Assembly (NCBI RefSeq): GCF_037893015.1
Contig: NC_133665.1
Span: forward strand, 192,538,722-192,602,721
Source: Macrotis lagotis
Taxonomy: Eukaryota > Chordata > Mammalia > Peramelemorphia > Peramelidae
Direction of reading: 5' to 3'
DNA length: 64,000 nt
Shown: one piece after another, positions 49,195 to 60,361 of the stretch
Position numbering within the stretch: position 1 is the stretch's first letter
How the letters are laid out: every line of letters begins with the position of its first letter
The notes under the pieces: generated by a model
What the model saw: the letters and a program-made list of their open reading frames with translations, nothing else
The model's database searches: none
Told to the model about the DNA's origin: nothing
Made by a program: the position numbers and the translations under genes

Positions 49195-50145
49195 TGGATT
49201 GTTGACATTACCAAGTCTTCTCCTCTCCAGGCCTGTTTCATTGTCCTTAGGCTGAGTTGATGATGTGAGATACCTGATGGTGCCCACATTGCAAGAAATA
49301 GACTCTTCCAAGCAGGTTAAGGGTCTTTCTTTCTCCCTACTCTGGAGACCTGAAGGTGGGACATGAAAACTTGTCTCTAGACCATTGTTCTGCCACTAGG
49401 CCCTCCATGGTCCAGAATGAAATAAAAGAGATCTTTCCAGTAGCTAGTGGAGATCCCTTTGCCAAACCACCCAGCAGCAACATCAACAAAAATCCTTGGG
49501 GATCATTTTGGGGAATAAATAAACCCACAAAATACCTTTTTAATCTTTACTTAGAGTGGAAAACAGGTTTATAGTTTTATTTCATTGATAAAGGTTTTGA
49601 CCATTTAAATTGATATATTAAAAATATAAATTTAAAACCCATCCTAGTCATTAATGTTTACTTTTTCATCTCTATTTCAGGGGAAAGGTTTCTAAGTAGT
49701 AAAAGACAAACTGGATTCAGAAAGTACAAAAAATGAGATTGTGTAGGTGGAATAATTTTTCTTTATCCCACAATTTTTTAAGGACCTTGAGAGGTGCTAA
49801 TGATTAAATGAAATCTTAAAAACCTTCGACCAAGTCAAGTGTCTGGCACCCGTGACATAAGAACATCAAGTCCCATAGGAAGGGTCCCTAAACCCAGGGT
49901 CTCTAGCCAGGGCAGGCAGGTCTGGAGGAAGGACTTTTCTGGGCATCCTGAGGTTGAGGAAGGTGGTTGCTGACAAGGAACACTAAAGCATCAAGGGATG
50001 GTCATCACTACCTTTGTACCAAGGAATTGTTCAGGCACTCCCAGGATGCAGCAGAAGGAAGGGGAGGGAAGTAGAGAAGTATAAGCCAAGAACTAAGAGG
50101 AAGACCTCAAGGTCAAGGTTATAGAAGGAGTCTGGGAAGAATAAC
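49195..50145. other. Intergenic, unique
   Basis: AT-rich sequence around 49500-49840 with no recognised repeat or exon. Confidence 0.5.
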
Positions 50146-50149
50146 AAGC

Positions 50150-50795
50150 CTCCCTCCATTCAGCCACTCAATAAATAACTGATTAAGTGCCTATGTGTCC
50201 CAAAAAAAGACAGTCCCTGCCCTCACAGAGCTAACACTCTAATGGGGAAGAGGGGCAACAAGCAAGTAAACACAAACTAAAGACAGAATAAATAGGAATG
50301 AATTAGGAAGGAAGACATAGAACTGAGAGGTTGGGGAAGGTTTCCTAGAGAAGGTAGGATTTTAGTTGGGACTTAAAGGAAGACTTGGAGGTCGATAGTT
50401 GGAATAAGGAGAAGGAGGCCTGTCCCCTAGGAAATGCCTGGAGCTGGGAGATGACATGTCTTGTTCTTGGAATAGCCAGGGGGTCAGTGTCATTGGATGG
50501 AAGGGAACATGTTGGGAAGTAACCTGTAAGAAGACTGGTGAGGTAGAACGGGGTAAGTTCTAAATGCCAAACAGAAATTTTGTATTTGATCCTGGAGACC
50601 ATAGGGAGTCACTGCAGTTTATTGAGTAGGGAGTGCCATGGTCAGAGCTGAGCTTTAGAAAATTCACTTTATGTGGCTGAATGGAGGATGGATTGGAGTG
50701 GACAGAGACAGGGAGGCAGACTTCTCAACCACTCCTGCACTAATCCAGGTGGGAGGAGATGGGGGTCTGCTCTGTCAGAGAGAAGGGGGCAGGCA
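50150..50795 (+). repeat. Family A repeat, longest copy
   Basis: The ordered blocks are: attaagtgcctatgtgtccc, cagtccctgccctcacagag, ttttagttgggacttaaagg, aggaaatgcctggagctggg, ttttgtatttgatcctggag, cagtttattgagtagggagt and tgaatggaggatggattgga. The same order is in 54105-54785. It has no coding frame, no terminal repeats are visible, and the class is not recognised. Confidence 0.75.
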
Positions 50796-50994
50796 GGCAG
50801 GTACTCTGAAGCGCCCCTGCCCTATGAAGTGCCCTGTACTGGGCTCCTGTCCATCTGGACTCATCTGGGTCTCCATGGGAGATGGCCACTGGCAGAAGTG
50901 TTGGGGGTTGGGGAGGAGAGCAGCCTCCGTGGGAACTCCCAAAGCTAGCAGTGCTCCTCCTGGAGAGTTGGCCAGCTGCTGCTCCTTTTCCCTC

Positions 50995-51170
50995 AACTAA
51001 GGTGCTTATTAGGATGTCATTAAAAGTCCTTATTCACCTTATTAATTACAAAGCTGTTAATTATGGTGGGTGGGGGAGGGGGCCGTGGGATCTGCGGGGT
51101 TAATGTGGAGGTGTTTGCAAAGATGACGTCTTTTCCCTCGGAGTAGTTATTAGCTCCCTGGACTGGTATT
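50995..51170. promoter_or_regulatory. Candidate conserved non-coding element
   Basis: A repeat-free segment dense in homeodomain words (ttattaattac, gttaattatgg, gtcattaaaag), with a CRE-like gatgacgtc at 51122-51130. Such clustering suggests an enhancer. Conservation was not tested. Confidence 0.35.
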
Positions 51171-53160
51171 GGCGGGTTTCTCTGTCTCCCAAAGGTGTCT
51201 CCAGGTTCTATCCTGCTCCTGTCACTGGAGACAAGGCCAACAGATGATTCTCACCTTGGACATGTTCAAGGGAGCTCTTTGGGAGTGTCTTCCCTTGAGT
51301 CCTGCCCAGACTGTCTCTAGAGAGCACCTAATTAGCCATCCTTGCAAAACCAACTCTGCCATTGAGTCTGTGACCATAGGCATCTGAGAACTAGGTAGAG
51401 AATCTCCTGGCCATGAAAAAAAGGAGATAAGATCTAAATTCTGTAAACCCCGGGGCTTGAGACAGTCTTAACTGTAGCTTCCATTTCTGTCCTTGTGATC
51501 CATCAACAAATTATCAGAGTCCACCTCTTTCAGGTTTTTCATGAGTTTGTTCTCTTATTGATGTGAGTAGACCCCTCCCAGGATGCAGATCACGCCTCCT
51601 GAGTTACTCTTGATCATACCTTCCCACAAGCCCTTCCAGGATTCTGGAGGCCACTTTGAGGCCTGAAATTCTTCACCTTTTCTCTATCGTGGACCTCCAT
51701 GGCAGTCTGGTGAAACCTAGAGACTCTTGTTCCAATTCATGTTATTTTAATGCATAAAATAAGATACATGGATCACAAAAGAAACCAGTTATATTAAAAT
51801 ACAGGCATCAAAATACATATGTATATTATATGTAAAAGTCCATGAATCCCAGGTGAAAAATCTTGTCTCTTAGCCTTCTGACGTTCCATGGGCTCCAGCA
51901 CGGCCCCCAACCTGCTGGTCTACAAGACCAGGCCATTCTCTTTTATTGATCGCACAGCTCCCCACTAGCCTGGGCACCATTTTGAATGTTTTCTTTGTTT
52001 TTGAGTCAGCCGAGACCAAAAGCTGCTTTGAATTTATCCAGACTGGTCCTTACCAAACGGACAAGACTCAAGGCCTTCCCTTGTCGGAAAAGTTTGTCAG
52101 AGCAGCAATTGTCTCCTCCAACCTCGGGGTCACCATCACGCTCAGATGAGTCAGAGGAAACTTCTGTGAATTCTACTTACTGAAGAACGGAAAGCATAAG
52201 ATCATCAAGGCGGGGCGGGGATTTGGAGACACCCAAGGGCTGGGAGCCTCTAGGTCCCAAGGCAGTCCACCCCACGTTGGGGTAGCGCTGAGTATTTCTT
52301 CATGTGCATTTGTGCACAGGGCTTATTTCTTTTTTGAAATGGGGGAAGGGAGATGTGGAAAGGGAAAAAAATAACTCTTGTTAATTGAAGGGAAAAGTTT
52401 TGTTCTTCTTAAAGAAATGATTCCCTTTCCTGTGTCCTACCGCCTACATAATTCATGACCAACTTGACCTTAAAAGAGAAGGGAAACTGTGCTGGGGTCT
52501 GCCAGTTTAGAGCTTGTGCACCCCCTGGTGGCAAGGGCATTGACTGCTCCCCGTGACCAGAAATGACTAAATCCTGGGATCTAAGGATCAGAAACGATAA
52601 GTATAATTCGGGAAACCTTCCCCCTCCAAGGTGGGAATCCTGGGCTGGGGGGGGGGGATGAGGGATTAATGTCTGTAGGGCGTTTCCTTCAGATACCCTG
52701 AACAGGAACTGGACTGGGAAGAAGCAAGTCCCAGAAACGGGCTATTTCCTGACCCTGCCATTATTGTGGTCTTTTCTTTGTTCCTTTCCCTTCCCATCTC
52801 TTGTCCTCTTTTCTTCTCTTAAGGCATCAGACAGGTCCTCCCATGTGGGGTGAGTTTCCTCCTCAGCCACCCTGACAGAGGCAGATGTTCAAGATTTGCT
52901 AAGGAGGCGTTGGGCTTCTCAGCCTGGACACTCTTCCTTTCCCCACTGCCCCCCCCCCCAGAGGGGTCCAGGTGGACCAAAGTAGCTGATTCTCCACCCA
53001 AATGGTGGGCTCACTTGTGATCGTTGCTGCTGGCCCATCACCTGATGAGGGGTCTGATTCTTGCTTCTCCCATGGAATCCCATTGAAGTGATGGAAGGAA
53101 CAGAGGTCAGGATCCTCCCTCCCCCAGATGTCTCCACACGGTGATGCCGTCCATATGGCA
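51171..53160. other. Intergenic, with family C relic and possible CTCF site
   Basis: An ancient repeat lies at about 51660-51850 (-; related to 11330-11460, with tggcagtctggtgaaaccta). A CTCF-like motif is at 52519-52533. A 9-C and a 9-G run occur near 52950 and 52650. No exon was recognised. Confidence 0.55.
52519..52533 (-). promoter_or_regulatory. CTCF-like motif
   Basis: The sequence caccccctggtggca matches the reverse complement of the CTCF core (CCACCAGGGGG). It is a strong match by eye, outside any recognised repeat. Confidence 0.5.
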
Positions 53161-53164
53161 GATG

Positions 53165-53905
53165 CTGTTTATCTTCTCCCTGATGCATTCAATGTGTAAT
53201 ACACCCTCCTGCTTCCAGTTTCTCTATTTCCGTCCCAGGCTCCTCATCAGCATTATCTTGGATGATTCCTCTCCCCCACTTCACACCACCGGTCAGTTGT
53301 CAAATCTTGCTGTTTCTACCTCCACTATATCTCTCACCCTTGACCCCTTCTCTCCACTGCCACAGCCACCATCTTTTGTTCAGGTTAGATCTGACTGTGT
53401 GGTTCCCTACTCAACCAGGGTCTCCCTATTGCCTTTAGGATAAAAGGGCAAATCCTCTATTGAGTTTTTCAATCCCAACATGTCTTGAGCTCAACCTGCC
53501 TCTGAAGCCTCATTGGTTGGCCCTCCCATCCCATTACTCTATGGTCCCTCCAAAGGAGCCTCCTCTTTGTTCCCCACCCATTGGCCCCTGCATGAAAGGC
53601 CCACAGACCTGTATATGCCTGTGGATGGTTGCCTCCGGGGATCCCTCCTTTCCTTTTAAGTTGCACTCCCTATTTCCAACCAATGGGGTCCTCCCTCCCC
53701 AGCTGTCTTGGAATTAACTACTTTCTATGTATTGCTCTTTACTCACTTATACTTGTGCTATGGATGAAATCACATGTGTGCACATCTCCCCTATTAGAAG
53801 GGAAGATCCTTTAGACAGGGATGGTTTAAATTCAGATCCCAGTCTCAAGCACAGTTCATTCCACATATTAGGTGATAAACAGCTGATCCATTGATTGATG
53901 ACAAG
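53165..53905 (+). repeat. Long L2 relic
   Basis: It includes ctcctgcttccagtttctct, ctgccacagccaccatcttt, ggttccctactcaaccaggg and ctattgcctttaggataaaa, then a 3' UTR-like part ending ttgattgatgac. It is the longest L2 copy in the window and has no intact frame. Confidence 0.6.
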
Positions 53906-54104
53906 ATGATGGAAACAATTCCATTTTTCTTCTGATATGTCCTGGTCAGATGAGCTTAGCTTCACGATGGTGTGGAAGTCTTGTTCTGTGAATGTTCTGT
54001 CCTGGTGTGGACCCACCCAAGAGTCTCCAGGCCTTGCTGGGTTTGCCTGCAGGGCTAGGGGCCTAGGAATGCTTTTCAACAACAGACCACTCCCATCTTC
54101 CCCA

Positions 54105-54785
54105 GTGGTCAGTCCTTCAGTCAGTGCATCTATTAGGCTCCTACTGTTGTCAGACATTGGGGATACCAAGAAAGGTAAAAGACAGATGTAATCCTTGACC
54201 TCAATCTAGTGGAGAGATGACAGGCAAACAAGATCTAGAAAAGAGACCTGGAGAAGACTTTTTATGGAAGGTGGAACTTTAAAGGAAGGGAGATGGCAGA
54301 AACAAGAGGCCAAGGGTTCCAGGAATGATGGACAGCTGAGGAAAATGCCCAGGAGCTGCAATGTCTCATGCGAGGGGCAACAGCAAGGTGGCCACTTCAC
54401 TGGATTGCAGAGAATGTAAGAAAATTAGAAAAGTAGGAAGGGCTTGAAAAGTCAAATGGAGGAATTTATCTTGATCCTGGAGGGAATAGGGACCAAATGG
54501 TGTTTGTTGAGTAATGGGTAACATGATGTTTTAGAAAAATCATATTGGTGGCTGAATAGAGGTTGTATTGGAGGAGGAGAGACTCAAGGCAGGCAGATCC
54601 CCCAGCACCTTCTGAAACAGTCCAGGAGTGAGGTGATGGGGGTCTGCAGCAGGGTGGGGGCAGAGAGAAGGGGTGTACTGGAGAAATGATGTAGAGATGT
54701 AACTGGAAAGGATGGGGGTGGAGAGGTGAGAGAGAGGTTGGGAACCCAAGGATGGCAGGATGGGATCACCCTCCACACTGGTCAA
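54105..54785 (+). repeat. Family A repeat, long copy
   Basis: Same block order as 50150-50795: gctcctactgttgtcagaca, gagacctggagaagactttt, atcttgatcctggagggaat, tgtttgttgagtaatgggta and ggtggctgaatagaggttgt. It runs slightly further right (ggagagactcaaggcaggca, acagtccaggagtgaggtga). Confidence 0.75.
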
Positions 54786-55075
54786 TAAATCCTTTGGCCA
54801 GAATGATCAATTAAGCAAATTAAGACCACCCAAAGACTATTCACTCTTTTAGACCATCCAGAAACATGTTTCACTGTCTGGACCTAAAAGGGACACCTTG
54901 ATCCCTTGACTAGAGAATTGAAACACAACGAATCTGTTTGGCATAGAGAAAAAAAGGGGGGGCAATAGAAGATTTCCTGATGATCTTCAATTCTCTTTTA
55001 TTCTAGGGGCCATCTGGATGATGTACAATAGGTAGGAGTGGAAAAATCACCACAGTGACCAGCCAAGTACGTATT

Positions 55076-55275
55076 CCTATAGCGTTTAAGGTTTGCAAAT
55101 CCTTTTACAAAGATGATCTCCATTGGTCCTTACCATACCCTACGAGGGGGTTGCTGCTTTTAATCCTCTTCTCCCACTGAGGAAACCGATGCCAAGAACA
55201 ATGGTGACTTGACCAGGGTTCCACAGGTAAGAGTCAGGAGACAAGCTCCTGCTTTTCTGACTGTGACTCCAACAT
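55076..55275 (-). repeat. MIR relic
   Basis: It contains ggtttgcaaatccttttaca, actgaggaaaccgatgcc and gtgacttgaccagggttcc in antisense MIR order. Confidence 0.65.
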
Positions 55276-55858
55276 TCTTCAGTTGTTAAATTATGGAACA
55301 AGGGAGAGAAAATCAATGCTTTCCACAGCAGAGCTGAGTGAGCCCTTTCATTTAATTTCCAAAGATATCACAAATAACACACAGCAAACTGGCCTGTGAT
55401 TAGCAGGTTCATGGCATCTTCCTCAGGGAAAGATGAATGCCACACCATCCCATTCTTCATTTGGCTTTGTGGGTATGCACCCATACATATGTGTATGTGT
55501 CTCTGACTGTGTGTTGGTGTATGAATGTGTGTGTATCTGGAGGCTGAGGTTGAGAGGGTGATGCTTTACACACAATATTAACAATAAGTTCCAAGATGGC
55601 AGCTCCTTCCAGGCTGACAGGGTCCATGGCTATCCCCACAGCCCTTTGACTCTTCCTGATTGACCAGGCTCAGTCACACTCTCAGTTCCTCCCCTAATCC
55701 TACTAGTCAAGATAGTTCAATGACCTTTGGAGCAGAATTCAAATCCATTTGTTTTAGGCCATATTTCTCTTTCTCATCCTGGCCTAGATCAAGCTTTATG
55801 GGCTGTTCTGGTTACAGCAGTTAGTAAACATGTGACTGTGTGATGCAGTGAAAATATT

Positions 55859-56019
55859 TTTCCTTTTTTTTTCCCCAAGGTAATGGATTACCATTTTTTT
55901 TTGTCCAAGGTTACACAGCTAAGTAAGTATTAAGTGTCTGGGGCTAGATTTGAACTCAGGTCCTCCTGACTACAGGGCAGATGTTCTATCCCCTGCACCA
56001 CCTACCTAGATGCTCCCCT
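55859..56019 (-). repeat. Marsupial SINE with target-site duplication
   Basis: An antisense copy with T-rich left end (poly(A) side), gttacacagctaagtaagt, gatttgaactcaggtcctcc and head ctacctagatgctcccc. It is flanked by cagtgaaaatatt (55846-55858) and cagtggaaatatt (56020-56032), 13 bp with one mismatch. Confidence 0.85.
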
Positions 56020-56224
56020 CAGTGGAAATATTAAATGAGAGCCATTGTAGAGAGCTAGAAAAATGGTCAGACTAGACGTCACGAAAACTGGATTTCCAAC
56101 TGAAGTCTGTGGCCTCTGCAGGTTCCTCATTCCCCAGAGCTTCCAAAATACATACTCCCTCGGCCTTGGAAACCCCTTTCCGGTCTGGCTCCAGCCTCCC
56201 TTCTTAGGGCTCATTTCTGCCTGT

Positions 56225-56370
56225 CTGTTAGCCATTTAATAAGCACCAATTATATACCAAGCAATGGAAAGACAAAAACAAGGAAAAAGACAGTCCCTGA
56301 CCTCAACAGGTCTTTGAGCACCAAGAGAAGGATTTTGTAATTTATCCTGGAGGATTTTGTAATTTATTGG
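56225..56370 (+). repeat. Internally deleted family A copy
   Basis: It contains taataagcaccaattatata and agacagtccctgacctcaac, then jumps to the gattttgtaatttatcctgg block. That block is tandemly duplicated (22-bp unit at 56329-56350 and again from 56351). Confidence 0.6.
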
Positions 56371-56735
56371 CTGCTGCTACTGGCTTCCATTGCCACCCTC
56401 TTACATAGCAGTCAAACTGGCCTATTCTCCATTCCTCAATATTGGCATCTATTTCCTGAGTCCTTCATAGCAGAAATGTCCTCACTCCTCAGCTTTGACT
56501 CACAATCCACAGCTTCCTTCATGGCTCAGCTCATGGAGCCCCTCTTGTAGGAAGTCCTCCCTGATCTGCTCAGTCAGATTGTTCTCTTCCCCAAATGATC
56601 GTGAATGTTCTCTTCATGTTGCACATTGTATTCCCCAACTGTAAAATGTTTGAGGGTAAAGGCTTTTTGCTTTTCCTTTGTATCCCAAACCAGAATCTCA
56701 AACATCATAGCGAATGTTTGTTGGATTGCAGCTAG
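56371..56735 (+). repeat. L2 3' region
   Basis: It contains gtaggaagtcctccctgatc, actgtaaaatgtttgagggt and gaatgtttgttggattgcag in L2 3' order. Confidence 0.65.
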
Positions 56736-56789
56736 GCCTCAGGCTCCTATTTAGTCACTGATAAGGTGGGACCTCAGTGAGCCCTGTGG

Positions 56790-57015
56790 TCCTAATCAAC
56801 TCTGTCAAGAGAGTCTCTGGTCAAGGAGGGAAAGTCCTAGGTAAGGTGAGACTAGATCCATGTCAGACTGCTCAAGCCCTGGGTTGTTATGAACACACAC
56901 TAGGTCTTCATCCACTAAAGGTCCAGTTAAGATGTCAATTGGACACTCAGTTTGAGATATCTGAAAGATAGTTGGAGAGTGAGACTGGAGGTCAGTGGAG
57001 AGTTTGTGAAGCTTC
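56790..57015 (+). repeat. Family A repeat, 3' part
   Basis: It contains tcagtttgagatatctgaaa and gatagttggagagtgagact, which I take as a more 3' section of the same repeat family. Confidence 0.45.
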
Positions 57016-59370
57016 AGTTCCTCCTGGAGGAGGTAGCCCAGAGTAGGAAGGCCAAAATCTGACCAGGCTGGCTGCCCTTCCAGCAGCTCCCTGCAGGCTT
57101 TGGGAGTCTGGCATAAAGAACTGCGGCTGGGGTGCTGTGCGTACCCCCTCTCTTCCCAGGAATCCATCCACTAGGGATTTATCTGAATGGGTCCTGCTGA
57201 GTTCAATCTTAGGGAGACCTGGCCTCCAAGGCATTGGACAAGGTTCCTTTTTCTTCTGTTCTTTGGTTCATTTAATTCTCCCTCTAATGACTTGTGGATG
57301 AACACTTTGAAAATTTAATTGCTGCTCATGTCTAAGGTTTTCCCCCAAAAGGGGAGCATTCAGATGCAGTTGTGGGTATATTAGACAGAGCTGGGGCCTT
57401 GGAGTCAGGAGGACCCCAATTTGCATCTTGCCTCAGACACCAAGGTGGACTACACCACTTCCCTGGTGAAATAATTTTGGTCTGTTCAGTCAGTTTCCTT
57501 ATCTTTAAAATGGGAATAAAATATGGGAATAAATGGGACATAAAATGGGAATAAAAAATAGCCCCTATCTGGGGGTGGCAGCAGAAGGATTAAGAGAGAG
57601 AGATGAAATGTCATAACAGATGCAGATTGCTTTGCTAAATTTAAAATTCATAGAAATTCTATCATCATCATCATCATCAATTATCATGAGATTTAGGGCA
57701 GGTTTGAGGTTCTCCCCCTACACACAAAAAATGCTAATGGACCCAAATGGCTTACAGAGTACTAAAGTTCCTCCTTAGATTTTCCCAGGAAGAATACTCA
57801 AAGGTGGACAGAATAATCAATCAGTATATAGGTTACTGAGGAAATGGTCCACTTCCCACCTTGGCTCTCTGCTGCCCAACAATTCTAGTCCATGTCTTCA
57901 GGTAAAATGGGTTTAACTTGGGTCAGTCCTCTTGGTGGTGGTCATCTCCTTCAAAAATGCAGTAGTGGGCATTGAAGACTCTTCCCTCACTGCCAGTCAG
58001 CTCTAACCTCCAGACCTCTTGAATTTACAGGATTTGCCCTAAACCTGGGCACACATACCTTGTTGTATAGATACTCATCTACCTAAGGCCAAGGAAGAAA
58101 TAATTTTAAAAAGGCAGCCTTCAAACTCATGTCAACTTAGTCAGGAGGCATGGTCCTTACACCATGTGTTTATGGTGAAAGATAGGGTCTCTCTCCCACT
58201 CTCCCAAGTCTTGGCAGGATGAGAAGCCTAAAAAGAAGAGAATTATTAAGATGCAATTGCTTGCCTTCAATAATCACCAAGTGACCAGCTCCTTTTGTTT
58301 ATCAACCAATATTAGCTCAAAGCACCAGGCCCAACATGGCCAGATTAGCAAAGAGGGCAATTGGTTCTAAAGGGCCTAAGAGCTGAATCACCTGGAAGAC
58401 TCTGATTCAGTTCCCACAAGAGTAGTATTTAAATGTGGGCTTGGTGACTGAGTGAATGAATGCTCCTGGCTCCTCATGAGTCAGCTAGGTGACCTTTGCC
58501 TAAACATTGAACCTTTCTTTTTAAGTTAAAGTAATGTCATTTACAAAATGAGATAGAAGTGGACCCCTACATTTTGTGACTTCTAATAAAAATGGTTGCT
58601 ACTTATCTAAGAAAGTGAAAGAAAAGACAGTGAAGGAGATTGAGAGGGAGAGAGAAGGAAGGGGGAGAGGAAGGGAGAGAGGAAGAAGGAAAGAATGACA
58701 CAGACAATGGGGAGAGAAAAAGAGAATGGGGTAGGGAGTAGGGAGGGAAAGGGGAAAAAGAAAGTGAGAGACAGAGAGAGAGACAGAGACAAAGAGAGAC
58801 AGAGAGAGAGAGAGACTGAAAGACAGAGAGAGACTGAGTCAGAGAGCTGTCTTCAAATACCATGGGAGCTGAACAAGTCTAATCTTTGACTTCTGTTTGT
58901 TCAAGGTGGGGTTTTCTGACAACTCCCCGATCTTTCAGGCAGTGACAGGTGGCCAATTTGGTCCTTCTGGGTGGTCTAGGGAGTTGGAAATTTCTCTTGA
59001 TCCCCTTTTCTCTTTATTGTCTCTTCTTCCTGGGCCATTTCACTGCTCAATAGAGCATCTACTTAAAGGGTTCAAGCAAGACTTCAGGGAGAAGGCACAT
59101 CCTTTGTAATGGGTGATTAAGACCCATTACAATGTTTACCGACTTCCTTCTACACAGCTTGGAGGGACAAGAATTCATTTTCAGGGACAAATAAGCCAAA
59201 CTCTCCAGCCCCTGAATAAACACCATTCCAAACCAGGAAATGTCCTAAATTCTGAAGTAAAACTTACTTTTCCTTCTTTGATTAGAAGTAGGGAGAGTCT
59301 CACAGCTGCAGCTCTGATCACTCAATTGAACCAATCACAAGAACCCAAAATTCTGTGTGTCAACCAAGTC
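57016..59370. other. Intergenic with polypurine tract
   Basis: It holds a MIR-like SINE relic about 57365-57520 (+), an (ATC)n run near 57661-57680, another MIR-like relic near 58410-58550 and the purine tract at 58609-58842. No exon was recognised. Confidence 0.55.
58609..58842 (+). repeat. Long GA-rich polypurine tract
   Basis: Over 230 bases are nearly all purine on the + strand, with GAGA and GGAA runs (gagacagagagagagac) and few T/C interruptions. It could form triplex (H-DNA). Confidence 0.85.
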
Positions 59371-59373
59371 ACA

Positions 59374-59570
59374 AGAGTTTAGTAAGCACCTACTGTATAC
59401 CCAGCCCTGTTCTCCAGGAGCTTCCATTCTACTGGGAGGAAGCAATATGTTCACTTACAATGAATCAGTTCAAATTAGATCCAAAATAAAGGCAAAGGAA
59501 TAGGGAGAGTGGAGATGCTAACTGCTGGGGTGATGGGAAGAGGCCCTTGGAAGGAGGTGGTCATTGATTC
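59374..59570 (+). repeat. Family A repeat, 5' part
   Basis: It contains gtaagcacctactgtatacc, ccaggagcttccattctact and gggaagaggcccttggaagg, matching the 5' blocks of the long copies. Confidence 0.6.
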
Positions 59571-59741
59571 CATAGTATTTTGACTGTAGTCCACTTTGGC
59601 TAATGTCCCTTTCTGGCCTTGGGTTCCTGACTCCATGGATGGGATTGAGGGTCCTTACATGGAAGGGTTGAAAAGTCCATCTTGTAGAATGACATCTACA
59701 AGACCAAAGTCCACACTAGCTGGGAATCACACCTGAACTGT

Positions 59742-60345
59742 TTTTTTAAATGTTTAAAAAAATTTATTTATTTTGAATTTTACAATTTCCCCCAAATCTC
59801 ACTTCCCTCTCCCCATCCCCCAGAGGAGGCATTCTGTTAGTCTTTACATTGGTTCCAATGCTATACGCTGATCTCAGTTGAATGGGTTGAGAAAGAAATC
59901 ACATCCTTAAGAAAAGAAAAGAAAATATAAGAGATAGCAAGATTACATAATAAGATAATGGTTTTTTGTTTTTTTTTAAATTAAAGGTAATAGTCTTTGG
60001 TCTTTGTCCAAACTCCATGGCTCTTTATCTGGACACAGATGACATTCTCCATTGCAGACAGCCCCAAATTGTCCCTGACTGTTGCACTGATGGAATGAGC
60101 AAGTCCATCAAGGTTGATCATCACCCCCATGTTGCTGTTAGGGTGTACAGTGTTTTTCTGGTTCTGCTTATCTCACTCAGCATCAGTTCATGCAAATCCC
60201 TCCAGGCTTCCCTGAATTCTCATCCCCCCTGGTGTCTAATAGAACAATAGTGTTCCATGACATACATAGACCCAAGTTTGTTCAGCCATTCCCCAATTCA
60301 TGGGCATCCCCTCAATTTCCAATCCTTTGCTACCACAAATAGCGC
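59742..60345 (-). repeat. Young 5'-truncated L1 with target-site duplication
   Basis: A minus-strand L1 3' fragment of about 600 bp with a T-rich left end. It is flanked by atcacacctgaactgt (59726-59741) and atcacacctgaattgt (60346-60361), 16 bp with one mismatch. Internal marks include ttacataataagataatgg, ccccaaattgtccctgactg and catcagttcatgcaaatccc. It contains no intact gene. Confidence 0.92.
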
Positions 60346-60361
60346 ATCACACCTGAATTGT

